Source: Gluconacetobacter takamatsuzukensis (lineage in GTDB: Bacteria; Pseudomonadota; Alphaproteobacteria; Acetobacterales; Acetobacteraceae). Taken from it: DNA of 64,000 nucleotides. A program made the position numbers and the translations under genes. The stretch is from NCBI RefSeq assembly GCF_014174275.1, contig NZ_JABEQK010000005.1, positions 186,001 to 250,000 on the forward strand. The letters are read 5' to 3'. This document shows, piece by piece, positions 1 to 8,467 of this stretch. The notes under the pieces are model-generated. The model was not told the DNA's origin, did no database searches, and saw only the letters and a list, made by a program, of their open reading frames with translations. Position 1 is the stretch's first letter. Every line of letters starts with the position of its first letter.

Positions 1-1509
1 GTGGGCGGCCGCGTGATGGGCCGCGACCTGGGCCGCCAGCAGGTATTTCGCCATCGTCGGCACCAGGGTCCGCGACAGGATGAAGGAGGCGATCATCGCG
101 AAGATGATGGCCTCGGCCATCGGCATGAACAGCCAGCCGGCGACGCCCGTGAGCTGGAACAGCGGCATCCAGACGATACAGATGCACAGGGTGGAGACGA
201 AGGTGGGAATGACGATCTGGTTGGCCGCGTCGATGATGGCGGTTTCCAGGTCCTTGTCCATCTCCAGATGGGCATCGATATTCTCGATCATCACCGTCGC
301 GTCGTCGACCAGGATGCCGACCGCCAGCGCCAGGCCGCCCAGGGTCATGACGTTGATGGTCTGCCCCGCCCAGCCCAGCCCGATGATCGAGCACAGCATG
401 GCCAGCGGGATCGAGGTCGCGATGATGACCGTGGAGCGCCACGAGCCCAGGAACAGCAGCACCACGAGGCTGGTCAGCAGGGCGGCGGTGCCCATTTCCT
501 GCGCCACGTCGCGCACCGCGTCCTTCACGAAGGTCGAGGCGTCGTTGAGGATGTGGATCTGCACGCCCGGCGGCAGGGTCGCCGTGACCGAGGGCAGCAG
601 CGCCTTGACCCCCGACACGACGTCGAGCGTCGAGGCGTCGCCGCTCTTCATGATGACGATCAGCACCGCCTGGTGGCCCTTGACCAGCACCATGTTGGTC
701 TGCGGCGGGCCGCCCGAATGCACCCATGCCACGTCGCGCAGGTAGACCACCGCGTTGCCGACCTGCTTGACCGGGATTTCGTTGAACGCCTGGATCTCGC
801 GCGGGGAGGCGTTGGTCTGCACCATCCAGTCGAAGGCGCCGATCTGCTGGTCGCCCGCCGGCAGGACGATGTTCTGCTTGCCCAGCGCGTTGCCCACATC
901 GGTCGCGGACAGGCCATGGGCCAGCAGCTTCGCCTGGTCGAGATCGACCATGACGTTGCCCGGCTGGCCGCCATACGGGTTGGGGATCGCGGCACCCGCC
1001 ACCGAGACCAGCGCCGGGCGGATCAGGTTCGACGACATGTCGTAGATCTGCGACGCGGTCATCGAATCCGACGAGACCTGGAGGGTCAGGACCGGGACCG
1101 AGGAAGCGTTGTAGGTCAAGACCAGCGGCGCGGTGGTGCCGGTGGGCATCTGGTGGATCACGGTCTGCGAGACCGAGGTGATCTGCGTCTGCGCCACCGA
1201 GGTATCGGTGCCGGGCTGGAAGAACACCTTGACGATGCCGCGCCCGTAATAGGACTGGCTTTCGATATGCTCGATATTGTTGACGGTCGCGGTCAGCGCG
1301 CGCTCGTAATAATAGACGATGCGGCCCGACACGTCCTCGGGCATCAGGCCGGTATAGGTCCAGACGATCGCGACCACGGGGATCTTGATGCTGGGGAAGA
1401 CGTCGGTCGGGGTCTGGACCATCGACCGGACACCGAAGACGAGAATGAGGATCGACAGGACGACGAACGTATAAGGCCGCTTGAGCGCGGTGACGACGAT
1501 GGCGTTCAT
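1..1509 (-). CDS. RND efflux permease (HAE1/AcrB-like), N-terminal part, cut by window edge
   Basis: Inner-membrane proton-driven efflux permease of the resistance-nodulation-division family. The 503 codons visible start at ATG 1509 (MNAIVVTALKRPYTFVVLSI) and run off the left edge, so roughly half of a usual ~1,040-residue protein is seen. There is one N-terminal membrane segment (about residues 12-32), then a large periplasmic region with the family's PTDVFPSIKIP stretch, then membrane segments from about residue 338. The proton-relay pair is present as GILVDDATVMIEN, with Asp402 and Asp403 matching AcrB Asp407/Asp408. It lies 170 bp downstream of a sensor kinase on the same strand, so a two-component system probably controls it. 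A purine-rich AGGGGG lies about 12 nt before the start. The substrate cannot be told; HAE1 is favoured over a metal pump because the sequence reads like drug/solvent pumps, but no substrate residues were tested. Confidence 0.93.
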   Translation of the reverse strand, partial: MNAIVVTALKRPYTFVVLSILILVFGVRSMVQTPTDVFPSIKIPVVAIVWTYTGLMPEDVSGRIVYYYERALTATVNNIEHIESQSYYGRGIVKVFFQPGTDTSVAQTQITSVSQTVIHQMPTGTTAPLVLTYNASSVPVLTLQVSSDSMTASQIYDMSSNLIRPALVSVAGAAIPNPYGGQPGNVMVDLDQAKLLAHGLSATDVGNALGKQNIVLPAGDQQIGAFDWMVQTNASPREIQAFNEIPVKQVGNAVVYLRDVAWVHSGGPPQTNMVLVKGHQAVLIVIMKSGDASTLDVVSGVKALLPSVTATLPPGVQIHILNDASTFVKDAVRDVAQEMGTAALLTSLVVLLFLGSWRSTVIIATSIPLAMLCSIIGLGWAGQTINVMTLGGLALAVGILVDDATVMIENIDAHLEMDKDLETAIIDAANQIVIPTFVSTLCICIVWMPLFQLTGVAGWLFMPMAEAIIFAMIASFILSRTLVPTMAKYLLAAQVAAHHAAAH

Positions 1510-1679
1510 GCGCGGCGCGAACCCCCTGCGCGCGGGGCCGCGCGCCGTCTGTCCGGCCTGTCCGCCACGCCCATGCGATCTGGCCCGCAAGCGTGCATCG
1601 TCGTCACTCCCGATCGTTCGGGGGCTTCGTTAGCACGCCATCCCGGCACGCCAATGAAATTCCCATTTAAAAAGCCGGG

Positions 1680-3080
1680 CTAGGCCGGCGGGGCGGCGGC
1701 CTGCGCGGGTGGGGGGAACGCGACCCCGAACAGCGCGCCGGGCCTGGCATCGTGCCTGCGGGCGTTCGAAATGGTCAACTGGGCGTTGTGCAGGCGCAGG
1801 ATGGCCGAAACCAGGCTGAGCCCCAGCCCGCTGCCCGGCACATGGCGGCTCTTGTCCGAGCGGTAGAAGCGGTTCATCACCGCCTGGCGCTCCTGCGGCA
1901 TGATGCCGATGCCGGTATCGGCGATTTCCAGCCGTGCCCCGCCCTGGGTTTCGGGGAAGGTCGCCAGGGTGACGTCACCGCCGGGATCGGTGAATTTCAG
2001 GGCATTGTCGATCAGGTTCGCCAGCACCTCGATCAGCAGGTCGCGGTCGCCGTGCACCGGCACCGGGCCGGGGGCGGCGAGGAATTCCAGCCGGATCTGC
2101 CGGGTTTCGGCAATGGGCTCGTACAGGTCGACGATGTCGGCCGCGATCTCGTTGAGGTCGACCAGCGAGAAGCCGACGCGGCGGCGGGCGTTCTCGATCT
2201 CGCCGATCCGCAGCAAGGCGGTGATGATGGAGAAGCACTGGTCCAGGTCGTCGATCGCGCGTGCGATCACGGTGCGCAGGTCGTCGGCCGACAGCGTACC
2301 GGCCTGCGCGCGGTCCAGCCGGGCGCGGACGCGGGCCAGCGGTGTGCGCAGGTCATGGGCGATATCGTTGCCGACATCGCGGATCTCGCCCATCAGGTGC
2401 TCCAGCCGGTCCAGCATGCGGTTCACGCTGCCGGCCAGGCGCTGCATCTCGTCGCGCTGGCGGCCGGCGGGCAGGCGCTCGTGCAGGTCGCCGTCCATGA
2501 TCCGGTCGATCGCCTCGTGCATCCTGGCCACCCGTCCCAGCGCGCGGTGGCTGAGCACGATGCCGCACAGCAGCGCGAACAGCACCGTGGGCACGATGGA
2601 GACCAGCAGCGAATGGCGCATCATCAGCCGCCATTCCGCGATCATGTGCAGGCCGCGCCCCAGCACCAGCACCCGGTCGCCGGCGACCGGCACGGCCAGG
2701 ATCCGCAGGACATAGGGCGCGTCCTCGTTGGGGCGGACGGTCAGTTCGTGCACATGGCCGTCGACCGCCAGCCCCTCGGGCCAGGTCCGCAGATCGCCCG
2801 CGATGTGGTGGTGGAGGGTATCGAACAGGGCGGCCTGGTTGATGACCACGCGCAGGTCGTCGGTCGCGCGCTCGCTGATCTTGTGCTCAAGGTCCTGCTG
2901 CGGCTCCCGCGCCAGCAGCGCGGCCTCGCGGTGCAGCAGCGCGTCGGTGCGGCGGAACTCGAACGCCTTGGTCTGGCTGTAGCCGACCGCGAATTGCAGT
3001 GCAGCCGTGCCGATCATCGCCACGACCACCGCGAGCGTCAGCCGGAAGGTGGCGGTGCGCAGCACCTCGCCCGGGTGCAT
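1680..3080 (-). CDS. Two-component sensor histidine kinase
   Basis: Membrane histidine kinase of 466 residues. Transmembrane helices near residues 12-33 and 158-178 bracket a periplasmic sensor region of about 120 residues. A HAMP linker follows (about 178-230). The H-box NDIAHDLRTPLARV carries the phospho-accepting His242, and the catalytic domain shows the N-box NLIDNALKF, the G1 box DTGIGIMP and the G2 box GSGLGLSLVSA. It begins 3 bp after the stop of the response regulator, so the pair is surely co-transcribed. The RND permease gene follows. The signal is unknown; the gene order (regulator, kinase, pump) resembles heavy-metal or drug-responsive efflux systems. Confidence 0.95.
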   Translation of the reverse strand: MHPGEVLRTATFRLTLAVVVAMIGTAALQFAVGYSQTKAFEFRRTDALLHREAALLAREPQQDLEHKISERATDDLRVVINQAALFDTLHHHIAGDLRTWPEGLAVDGHVHELTVRPNEDAPYVLRILAVPVAGDRVLVLGRGLHMIAEWRLMMRHSLLVSIVPTVLFALLCGIVLSHRALGRVARMHEAIDRIMDGDLHERLPAGRQRDEMQRLAGSVNRMLDRLEHLMGEIRDVGNDIAHDLRTPLARVRARLDRAQAGTLSADDLRTVIARAIDDLDQCFSIITALLRIGEIENARRRVGFSLVDLNEIAADIVDLYEPIAETRQIRLEFLAAPGPVPVHGDRDLLIEVLANLIDNALKFTDPGGDVTLATFPETQGGARLEIADTGIGIMPQERQAVMNRFYRSDKSRHVPGSGLGLSLVSAILRLHNAQLTISNARRHDARPGALFGVAFPPPAQAAAPPA

Positions 3081-3083
3081 GGG

Positions 3084-3842
3084 CTATTCGGGCACGCGCA
3101 GCATGAAGCCGGTGCCCCGGATGCTCTGGATCAGCGGCGTGCCGGCCGGGTCGTCGATCTTGCGGCGCAGCTTGCCGATATGGACGTCCACCAGGTTGGT
3201 CTGCGGGATGAAGCGGTAGTTCCACACATCTTCCAGCAGCATGGTGCGGGTCAGCACCTGGTTGGGCCGGCGCATCAGATATTCCAGCAGCCGGAATTCG
3301 CGCGGCAGCAGGTCGATCGGCTGGCCGTCGCGCGTGACCGTGCGCTCGATCAGGTCCATGCTGAGCGACCCTGCATGCAGCATGGTCTCGCGCGTGTTGT
3401 TGGGGCGGCGCATCAGCGCCTCCAGCCGGGCGGCCAGTTCCTCCATCGCGAAGGGCTTGGTCAGGTAGTCGTCGCCGCCGGCCTTGAGGCCGCTGACCCG
3501 GTCGTCGACCGCCGACAGCGCCGACAGCACCAGCACCGGGATGGAGACCTGGCGCCCGCGCAGGGTCTCGATCAGGGTCAGCCCGTCCATTTCGGGCAGC
3601 ATCCGGTCGACGATCATCACGTCGAACGTCTCGGCCAGCGCCGCCGCCAGGCCGCCCGGCCCGGTGTCGGCGTGGCAGACCGCGAAGCCCCGGCTTTCCA
3701 GCTCCTCGGCGACTTCCTGCGCGATCTTGCCGTCATCCTCCACCAGCAGTACCCGTGGCCTGGCCTCCCGGCCCGGCCCGGCCTCCCCCGGCTGGGGAAA
3801 CGGTTCTGAGGTCGATGTCGCATTCATGGTCCGGTCAGGCAT
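3084..3842 (-). CDS. OmpR/PhoB-type response regulator
   Basis: Cytoplasmic DNA-binding response regulator, about 252 residues from the ATG at 3842. A TTG a few codons upstream and the ATG at 3827 (MNATSTSEP) are alternatives; 3842 is chosen because GACGGGG lies about 8 nt before it. After a short disordered N-terminus comes a receiver domain (about residues 29-145) with acidic residues in LLVEDD, the phospho-accepting Asp79 in MIVDRMLP and the conserved Lys in LTKPF. The C-terminal winged helix (about 155-250) shows LPREFRLLEYLMRRPNQVLTR in two parts, and the TNLVDVHIGKLRRKID recognition region. It starts 14 bp after rmuC ends and sits directly before its kinase. Confidence 0.95.
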   Translation of the reverse strand: MPDRTMNATSTSEPFPQPGEAGPGREARPRVLLVEDDGKIAQEVAEELESRGFAVCHADTGPGGLAAALAETFDVMIVDRMLPEMDGLTLIETLRGRQVSIPVLVLSALSAVDDRVSGLKAGGDDYLTKPFAMEELAARLEALMRRPNNTRETMLHAGSLSMDLIERTVTRDGQPIDLLPREFRLLEYLMRRPNQVLTRTMLLEDVWNYRFIPQTNLVDVHIGKLRRKIDDPAGTPLIQSIRGTGFMLRVPE

Positions 3843-3856
3843 GATCGCACCCCGTC

Positions 3857-5098
3857 TCAATCACCATTAAATTCGGTTTCACCACGCGCCGGCACCGCTT
3901 CGTCCATCGCCGGCGCGGCGTCCGGATCGATGCCGTCCAGCCCGCGCAACTGCCTGGCCACCACGCGCGTCCGCCGCCTTGCCTCGTCGATCGACGAGGA
4001 CATGGCCGATGCGTTGCGGGCCAGTTTTTCCAGCACGCCGTCCATCCGCAGCATTTCCTGCCGGGTGGCGCCCAGCAGCCGGGCGATGCCGTCCGTCCGT
4101 TCCTCCAGCGCCAGGGTGACGTAGCCCAGATGGATCGTGCGCAGCATGGCGGGCAGCAGGCCGGGGCCCATGATCATGACCCGGCAGGTGCGCCCGATTT
4201 CGTCGACCAGTCCGGGAATCCGCGCGATTTCGGCGTAGAGCCCATCGGTGGGCAGGTACAGGACCGCGAATTCCACCGTCACCGGCGGGACGATGTATTT
4301 GGCGGCGATCTTGCGGGCTTCGATCTTCAGCGTGGTTTCCAGCGCGCGGCGGGCGGCGCGCTCGGCCTCGGCATCCACCCGGTCCACGGCGTCGAGCAGG
4401 CGTTCGTAGGCCTCGGTCGGGAATTTGGAATCGATGGCCAGCAGCGGCGGGGTGGTGGCGCGCACCGGCATGCGCACGGCGAATTCCACCACCTCCGCGC
4501 TGCCTTCGCGCAGGCGGCAATTGGCCTGGTAGGCGCCGGGGGGCAGCACGTCGTCGAGGATGGCGCGCAACTGGGCCTCGCCCCAGCCGCCGCGCGTCTT
4601 GACGTTGGAGAACAGGCGCTTGAGGTCGCCGATCTGCGCCGTCATCGCCGAGACCTCGCCCATCGCCTTCTGCATCGCCGTGAACTGCTCCAGCACCCGC
4701 TGGAAGGAGGTCTGCATCTGGCGTTCCACGGCCTCGTGCAGGCGTTCGTCGACCGTGGCGCGGATGGCGTCGAGCTGGCGGGCCGAGGTCTCGGCCATCT
4801 CGCGCAGGGCCTCGCTCTGGCGCACCCGGGCCTCGGCCAGGTCGCGGGTCAGGGATTGGGCCATCGTGCCCAGCCGGTCGGCGGTCTCGGCACGGAACTG
4901 GTCCAGCCGGGTGCGCTGGGCCTCGGCATCGGCCAAGCGGGCGGTGGAATCGCGTTCCATCATCACATAGACGCGGGCCAGCAGGTCGCCGCCGTCGGTC
5001 CCGCGCCCGCGCCGGGCCAGCAGCACCAGGACGGCCGCGACCGCGATCGCCGCCAGGGCCGCGAGCCCCCATACGCCGGTGCCCAGAGCGTCGGACAT
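3857..5098 (-). CDS. rmuC: RmuC family DNA recombination protein
   Basis: RmuC limits DNA inversions and rearrangements at inverted repeats; the C-terminal half is related to restriction-endonuclease folds. The start is the ATG at 5098, preceded by a strong GGAAGGAG; an in-frame GTG five codons upstream is less likely. The 413-residue protein has one N-terminal membrane helix (about 8-27, LAALAAIAVAAVLVLLA), a long Ala/Arg/Glu-rich coiled coil (about 40-150) and the RmuC domain (about 160-390) with FSNVKTRGGWGEAQL, VEFAVRMP and the AIDSKFPTEAYERL motif. It sits 22 bp after the AsmA-like gene and 14 bp before the response regulator, so all five genes from 8378 down to the left edge may form one transcript. 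Confidence 0.95.
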   Translation of the reverse strand: MSDALGTGVWGLAALAAIAVAAVLVLLARRGRGTDGGDLLARVYVMMERDSTARLADAEAQRTRLDQFRAETADRLGTMAQSLTRDLAEARVRQSEALREMAETSARQLDAIRATVDERLHEAVERQMQTSFQRVLEQFTAMQKAMGEVSAMTAQIGDLKRLFSNVKTRGGWGEAQLRAILDDVLPPGAYQANCRLREGSAEVVEFAVRMPVRATTPPLLAIDSKFPTEAYERLLDAVDRVDAEAERAARRALETTLKIEARKIAAKYIVPPVTVEFAVLYLPTDGLYAEIARIPGLVDEIGRTCRVMIMGPGLLPAMLRTIHLGYVTLALEERTDGIARLLGATRQEMLRMDGVLEKLARNASAMSSSIDEARRRTRVVARQLRGLDGIDPDAAPAMDEAVPARGETEFNGD

Positions 5099-5120
5099 CG
5101 CCTCTCCTTCCACAGACCGT

Positions 5121-8100
5121 CTACTCGACCAGTCGCCGCATCACGCCGGGCAGGAAGAGCGAGAACGGGTTGACCCGCAGCGCCGGGGAATCCAGCGCGC
5201 CGCTGACGACGAAGGTGGCCGCCAGCAGGCCGCCGCCTTTCTCGGGGCTCATCAGCCGCCCCACGCCCGGCATGTGGCCGGGGATGGTGTTGACCGCGAA
5301 GGCGGGCACGATGGTGCCCTTGAGATCCAGCTTGCCGCGGTCGAGATCGACCGGGCCCTGCACCGTCACGCCCAGCGAGGCGTTGCTGGCCACGCCGTCA
5401 TGCACCGCGAGGACCCCGTCGCGGAAGGTGAAGGGCAGCGAGACATGCTGGATCGCGAAGCCCGGCGCCGGCGCGGACTGCACCCAGCCGTAGAGCGACG
5501 CGTTGTTGGCCAGCCGCACCGCCTGCGGGACCTCGCTGACCATGATCGGGTCGATGGTCAGCACCCCGGCGAAGGGGGCGCTGGGCTGGGCGTCGTCGAA
5601 CACGCCCTGCATCACCGTCCGTCCGCCCTGGAACTTGGTCGTCACGCCCAGCGTGCGCAGCATCAGGCCCAGATCCTGGACGCTGGCCCACAGATGCCGG
5701 CCGTCGCGCTCCGGCGTCAGGGTCGCGCTGGCGGGGGACGGGCCGGCCATGGAGAAGCGCATCCGCGTCAGGCGGACGCCGTTATCCTCCAGATGCGCAT
5801 GCACGCCGGTCAGCGCCGAATCGCGGGCATAGAACAGCGTGTGGACATCGGCATCGATCAGCCAGCTTCGCCCCGGCGGCCCGTGCACCCGGCCCGAGGC
5901 GGCCTCGGGCAGGTGATAGGCACCCTTCCTGGCGGCCTTGGGGGCGGAGACCGGGGCCGGCGTGGGGGCGAGCAGCGGCGAGAGGTCCAGCACCGACGCA
6001 TGGACGGCCACATGCAGCGGATCGGCCGGGCGGGGCGAGACGCCCACCGTGGCATCGCCGCGCGACCGGCCGACGCGGAAGCCGCGCATGATCAGCGTGC
6101 GCCCGCCGTCGCGGCCCATGGTCGCGCGGCCGTCGATCAGCAGGTCCGGCCCCGTGGCATGAATGGCCTCGACCGAGACCAGGCGCCCGTCATCCAGCCC
6201 CAGCCGTGCCGAGGCCGCCGCCGCCTGGCCCTGCTGCTTGCTCCAGACCGGGATGGTCAGTGCGGCATCCGCCAGGTCCAGCTTCAGCCCCACCTGCCCG
6301 GTGCCGTCGGGGAAACGGTCGTAATCGACATCGAGCTCCGCGCTGCCGCGGAAGCGCTGGCCGACATCGAAGCCGGCGCGCACCGCGCTTTCGGGCGTGA
6401 CATGCACGCGCACCTGCGCGGTTTCGGTGGTGCGGACATCGGGCGTGCCCCGGAAATCCATGGCGTAGGTCAGGACCGACTGCATGCCGCCCAGCAGGGC
6501 CGTGCCGTGCATGGTCAGCCCCTCGGTCGTCGCATCAAGCGCCACCCGCCCGTCATCGAGCGCGCGGCCCTGCACCACGTTGCCCAGGTGCAGATGGTCG
6601 AGGTCGGCATGGCCGTTGAGGTGGATCTGGGCCACCGACACCTTGTCGTCCAGCGGCAGGACCAGGTGCAGCAGCACCCGCGCATTGCCGCTGGGCCGTT
6701 CGAACGCCACCGGGTGGCGCGACAGCAGGTGCAGGCGGGGCTCGCCCAGCAGGGCCAGCACGTCGCGCAGATTGCCGCGCAGGGTGGTAGTGATGTCGCC
6801 GACCTGGTCCTTGCCCAGCAGGCCGGTGATGCGCATGTGCCCGTCGCCCACTGCCAGATGCCCGATGCCGGTGGCGCCCACATGCCGGTCGGCGCGCTCC
6901 ATGCTCTGGGTGCCGTCGCTGAAGGCGATGGACAGCGCGTCGGGGCCCTCGAAGGTCAGGACCGCGTTGACGCCCTGGATCGGCGGGATGGGGCGCAGCC
7001 AGTGCAGGTCGAGGTCCGAGCCGCTGACGCCGCCCGTCATCGACCGCATCGTGATCGCCCCCCATCCGGCCGGGCTGCCCAGCCCGATCGCGACATGCAG
7101 GTCGTGCGCCGCGCCGCGCGTGATGTTGCGCGTGACCCATGCGCGCGCGCCCTTCATGGCCCCGGCCGGCCAGTAGGAAGCGAGGGTCGCGAAATCGAGG
7201 TTGGGGATGGCCGCGTCCACCGAGGCGTCGATGGGCCCGGGACCGTCGAGGCGGGCGATGTCGAGCACGCCATGGGCGCCCAGCGTGACCGTATCGGCCG
7301 GCGTGCCGGCCGGGCGGTCGGAGGGCAGCAGGCTGGCCGCCAGCGAATCCAGCCGGATCCTGGCCCCGCCCGGCAGCGCGCCGCCGGCGGCGGCGGGCGT
7401 GAACGCGGCGGCGAGATCGGCCTGCGCCGCGGCCACGCGCACCAGCCCCTTGGCCCCCGTCACGATCCGACCGGCGCCGGCCTGCACGCGCAGGGCGGCG
7501 GAGACCGGGCGGGCCATGAGCCCGTCGCGGTCCGCCGCCAGGCGGATCGTGCCGTCCAGCCACACGGGCAGGTCGGCATGGGCCAGGCCCGGCACCAGCG
7601 GGGCCAGCGCGCTGGGCGTGACCGGGGTGGTGGCGAAGTGCCAGACCAGCCCGGTCGTGCCGTCGGCCTGCCCGTCGGCCCGCAGCGAGGCGCGCACCCC
7701 CGGCCCCGCCAGCGTGACGCCGGCCTGGCCCACCAGCCCGAACCGGGCGGCATGGCGCACGGCGTGCAGGTCGGCGTTTATGCCGTCGGCCTGCCAGGCC
7801 TGGCCGGTCGGCACATCGTGCAGCGTGACCGCCACGTCCCGCACCGCCACCCGTTCCAGCATTCTCGGGTCGAACGGCAGGGCCGCGCCGCCGCCATGGG
7901 TGGGAGGCAGCCCGGTATCGAGGCCGATGGTGCCGTCCCGGTCCCGGCGCAACGCCACGCGGGCGCCAGAGACCATCAGTTCGGGCGTGACGAGGCGGCC
8001 ATGCAGCAGCGGGCCGCCGGCCACCACCAGCCGCAGCGTGCCGACGCCGGCCGCCACGCTGCCGTCGGGCCGGCGCAGGCGCAGGTCGCCGGCCGCGAGT

Positions 8101-8378
8101 TCCAGCGGGGCCGCCAGCCCGCGATGCAGCCAGTCCCAGCCGATGCTCATCTGCCCCAGCTCGAGGCGGATCGCCGGGCGGCCCCGCGTGCCGTGGGGCA
8201 GCATGCGCGCCACCGCCAGCCGCGCCAGCGGCGTGACGTCGACCGGCCGCCACGACAGCCATGCCGCCAGCCCCAGCACCAGCAGCGCCGGCACGGCCAC
8301 GCAGGCCGCGACCGCCGCCAGCAGGATACGCCGCCACCGTCGCGGGGCGGGGGGCCGGGGCTCTTGACCTTGGGTCAT
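5121..8378 (-). CDS. Large AsmA/YhdP-like inner-membrane protein (DUF3971 type)
   Basis: A 1,085-residue protein with one N-terminal membrane anchor (about 20-43, after the basic stretch APRRWRR) and a long periplasmic beta-rich body. The last ~170 residues resemble the conserved AsmA-like C-terminal region, including KGTIVPAFAVNTIPGHMPGVG and the terminal FSLFLPGVMRRLVE. Members of this superfamily bridge inner and outer membranes and are linked to phospholipid transport; that role here is inferred from family knowledge. The ATG at 8378 is preferred to a GTG four codons upstream. It is divergent from glnE, with about 90 bp between the starts, and first in a run of minus-strand genes. The very high GC content leaves a long open frame on the opposite strand, which is not a gene. 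Confidence 0.85.
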   Translation of the reverse strand: MTQGQEPRPPAPRRWRRILLAAVAACVAVPALLVLGLAAWLSWRPVDVTPLARLAVARMLPHGTRGRPAIRLELGQMSIGWDWLHRGLAAPLELAAGDLRLRRPDGSVAAGVGTLRLVVAGGPLLHGRLVTPELMVSGARVALRRDRDGTIGLDTGLPPTHGGGAALPFDPRMLERVAVRDVAVTLHDVPTGQAWQADGINADLHAVRHAARFGLVGQAGVTLAGPGVRASLRADGQADGTTGLVWHFATTPVTPSALAPLVPGLAHADLPVWLDGTIRLAADRDGLMARPVSAALRVQAGAGRIVTGAKGLVRVAAAQADLAAAFTPAAAGGALPGGARIRLDSLAASLLPSDRPAGTPADTVTLGAHGVLDIARLDGPGPIDASVDAAIPNLDFATLASYWPAGAMKGARAWVTRNITRGAAHDLHVAIGLGSPAGWGAITMRSMTGGVSGSDLDLHWLRPIPPIQGVNAVLTFEGPDALSIAFSDGTQSMERADRHVGATGIGHLAVGDGHMRITGLLGKDQVGDITTTLRGNLRDVLALLGEPRLHLLSRHPVAFERPSGNARVLLHLVLPLDDKVSVAQIHLNGHADLDHLHLGNVVQGRALDDGRVALDATTEGLTMHGTALLGGMQSVLTYAMDFRGTPDVRTTETAQVRVHVTPESAVRAGFDVGQRFRGSAELDVDYDRFPDGTGQVGLKLDLADAALTIPVWSKQQGQAAAASARLGLDDGRLVSVEAIHATGPDLLIDGRATMGRDGGRTLIMRGFRVGRSRGDATVGVSPRPADPLHVAVHASVLDLSPLLAPTPAPVSAPKAARKGAYHLPEAASGRVHGPPGRSWLIDADVHTLFYARDSALTGVHAHLEDNGVRLTRMRFSMAGPSPASATLTPERDGRHLWASVQDLGLMLRTLGVTTKFQGGRTVMQGVFDDAQPSAPFAGVLTIDPIMVSEVPQAVRLANNASLYGWVQSAPAPGFAIQHVSLPFTFRDGVLAVHDGVASNASLGVTVQGPVDLDRGKLDLKGTIVPAFAVNTIPGHMPGVGRLMSPEKGGGLLAATFVVSGALDSPALRVNPFSLFLPGVMRRLVE

Positions 8379-8467
8379 GCCGCCGTCCACGGTGCGCCGC
8401 GACCCCGGCGCGCCATGGCGCGGCGGATGGCCCCTTCCCTTTTCCGTTCCCCGGACCAGGACATACG

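Noticed and set aside
1-1683. Plus-strand open frame of 560 codons at the left edge
   Set aside because: The opposite strand encodes an RND permease with the conserved Asp pair; the plus frame is basic and repetitive.
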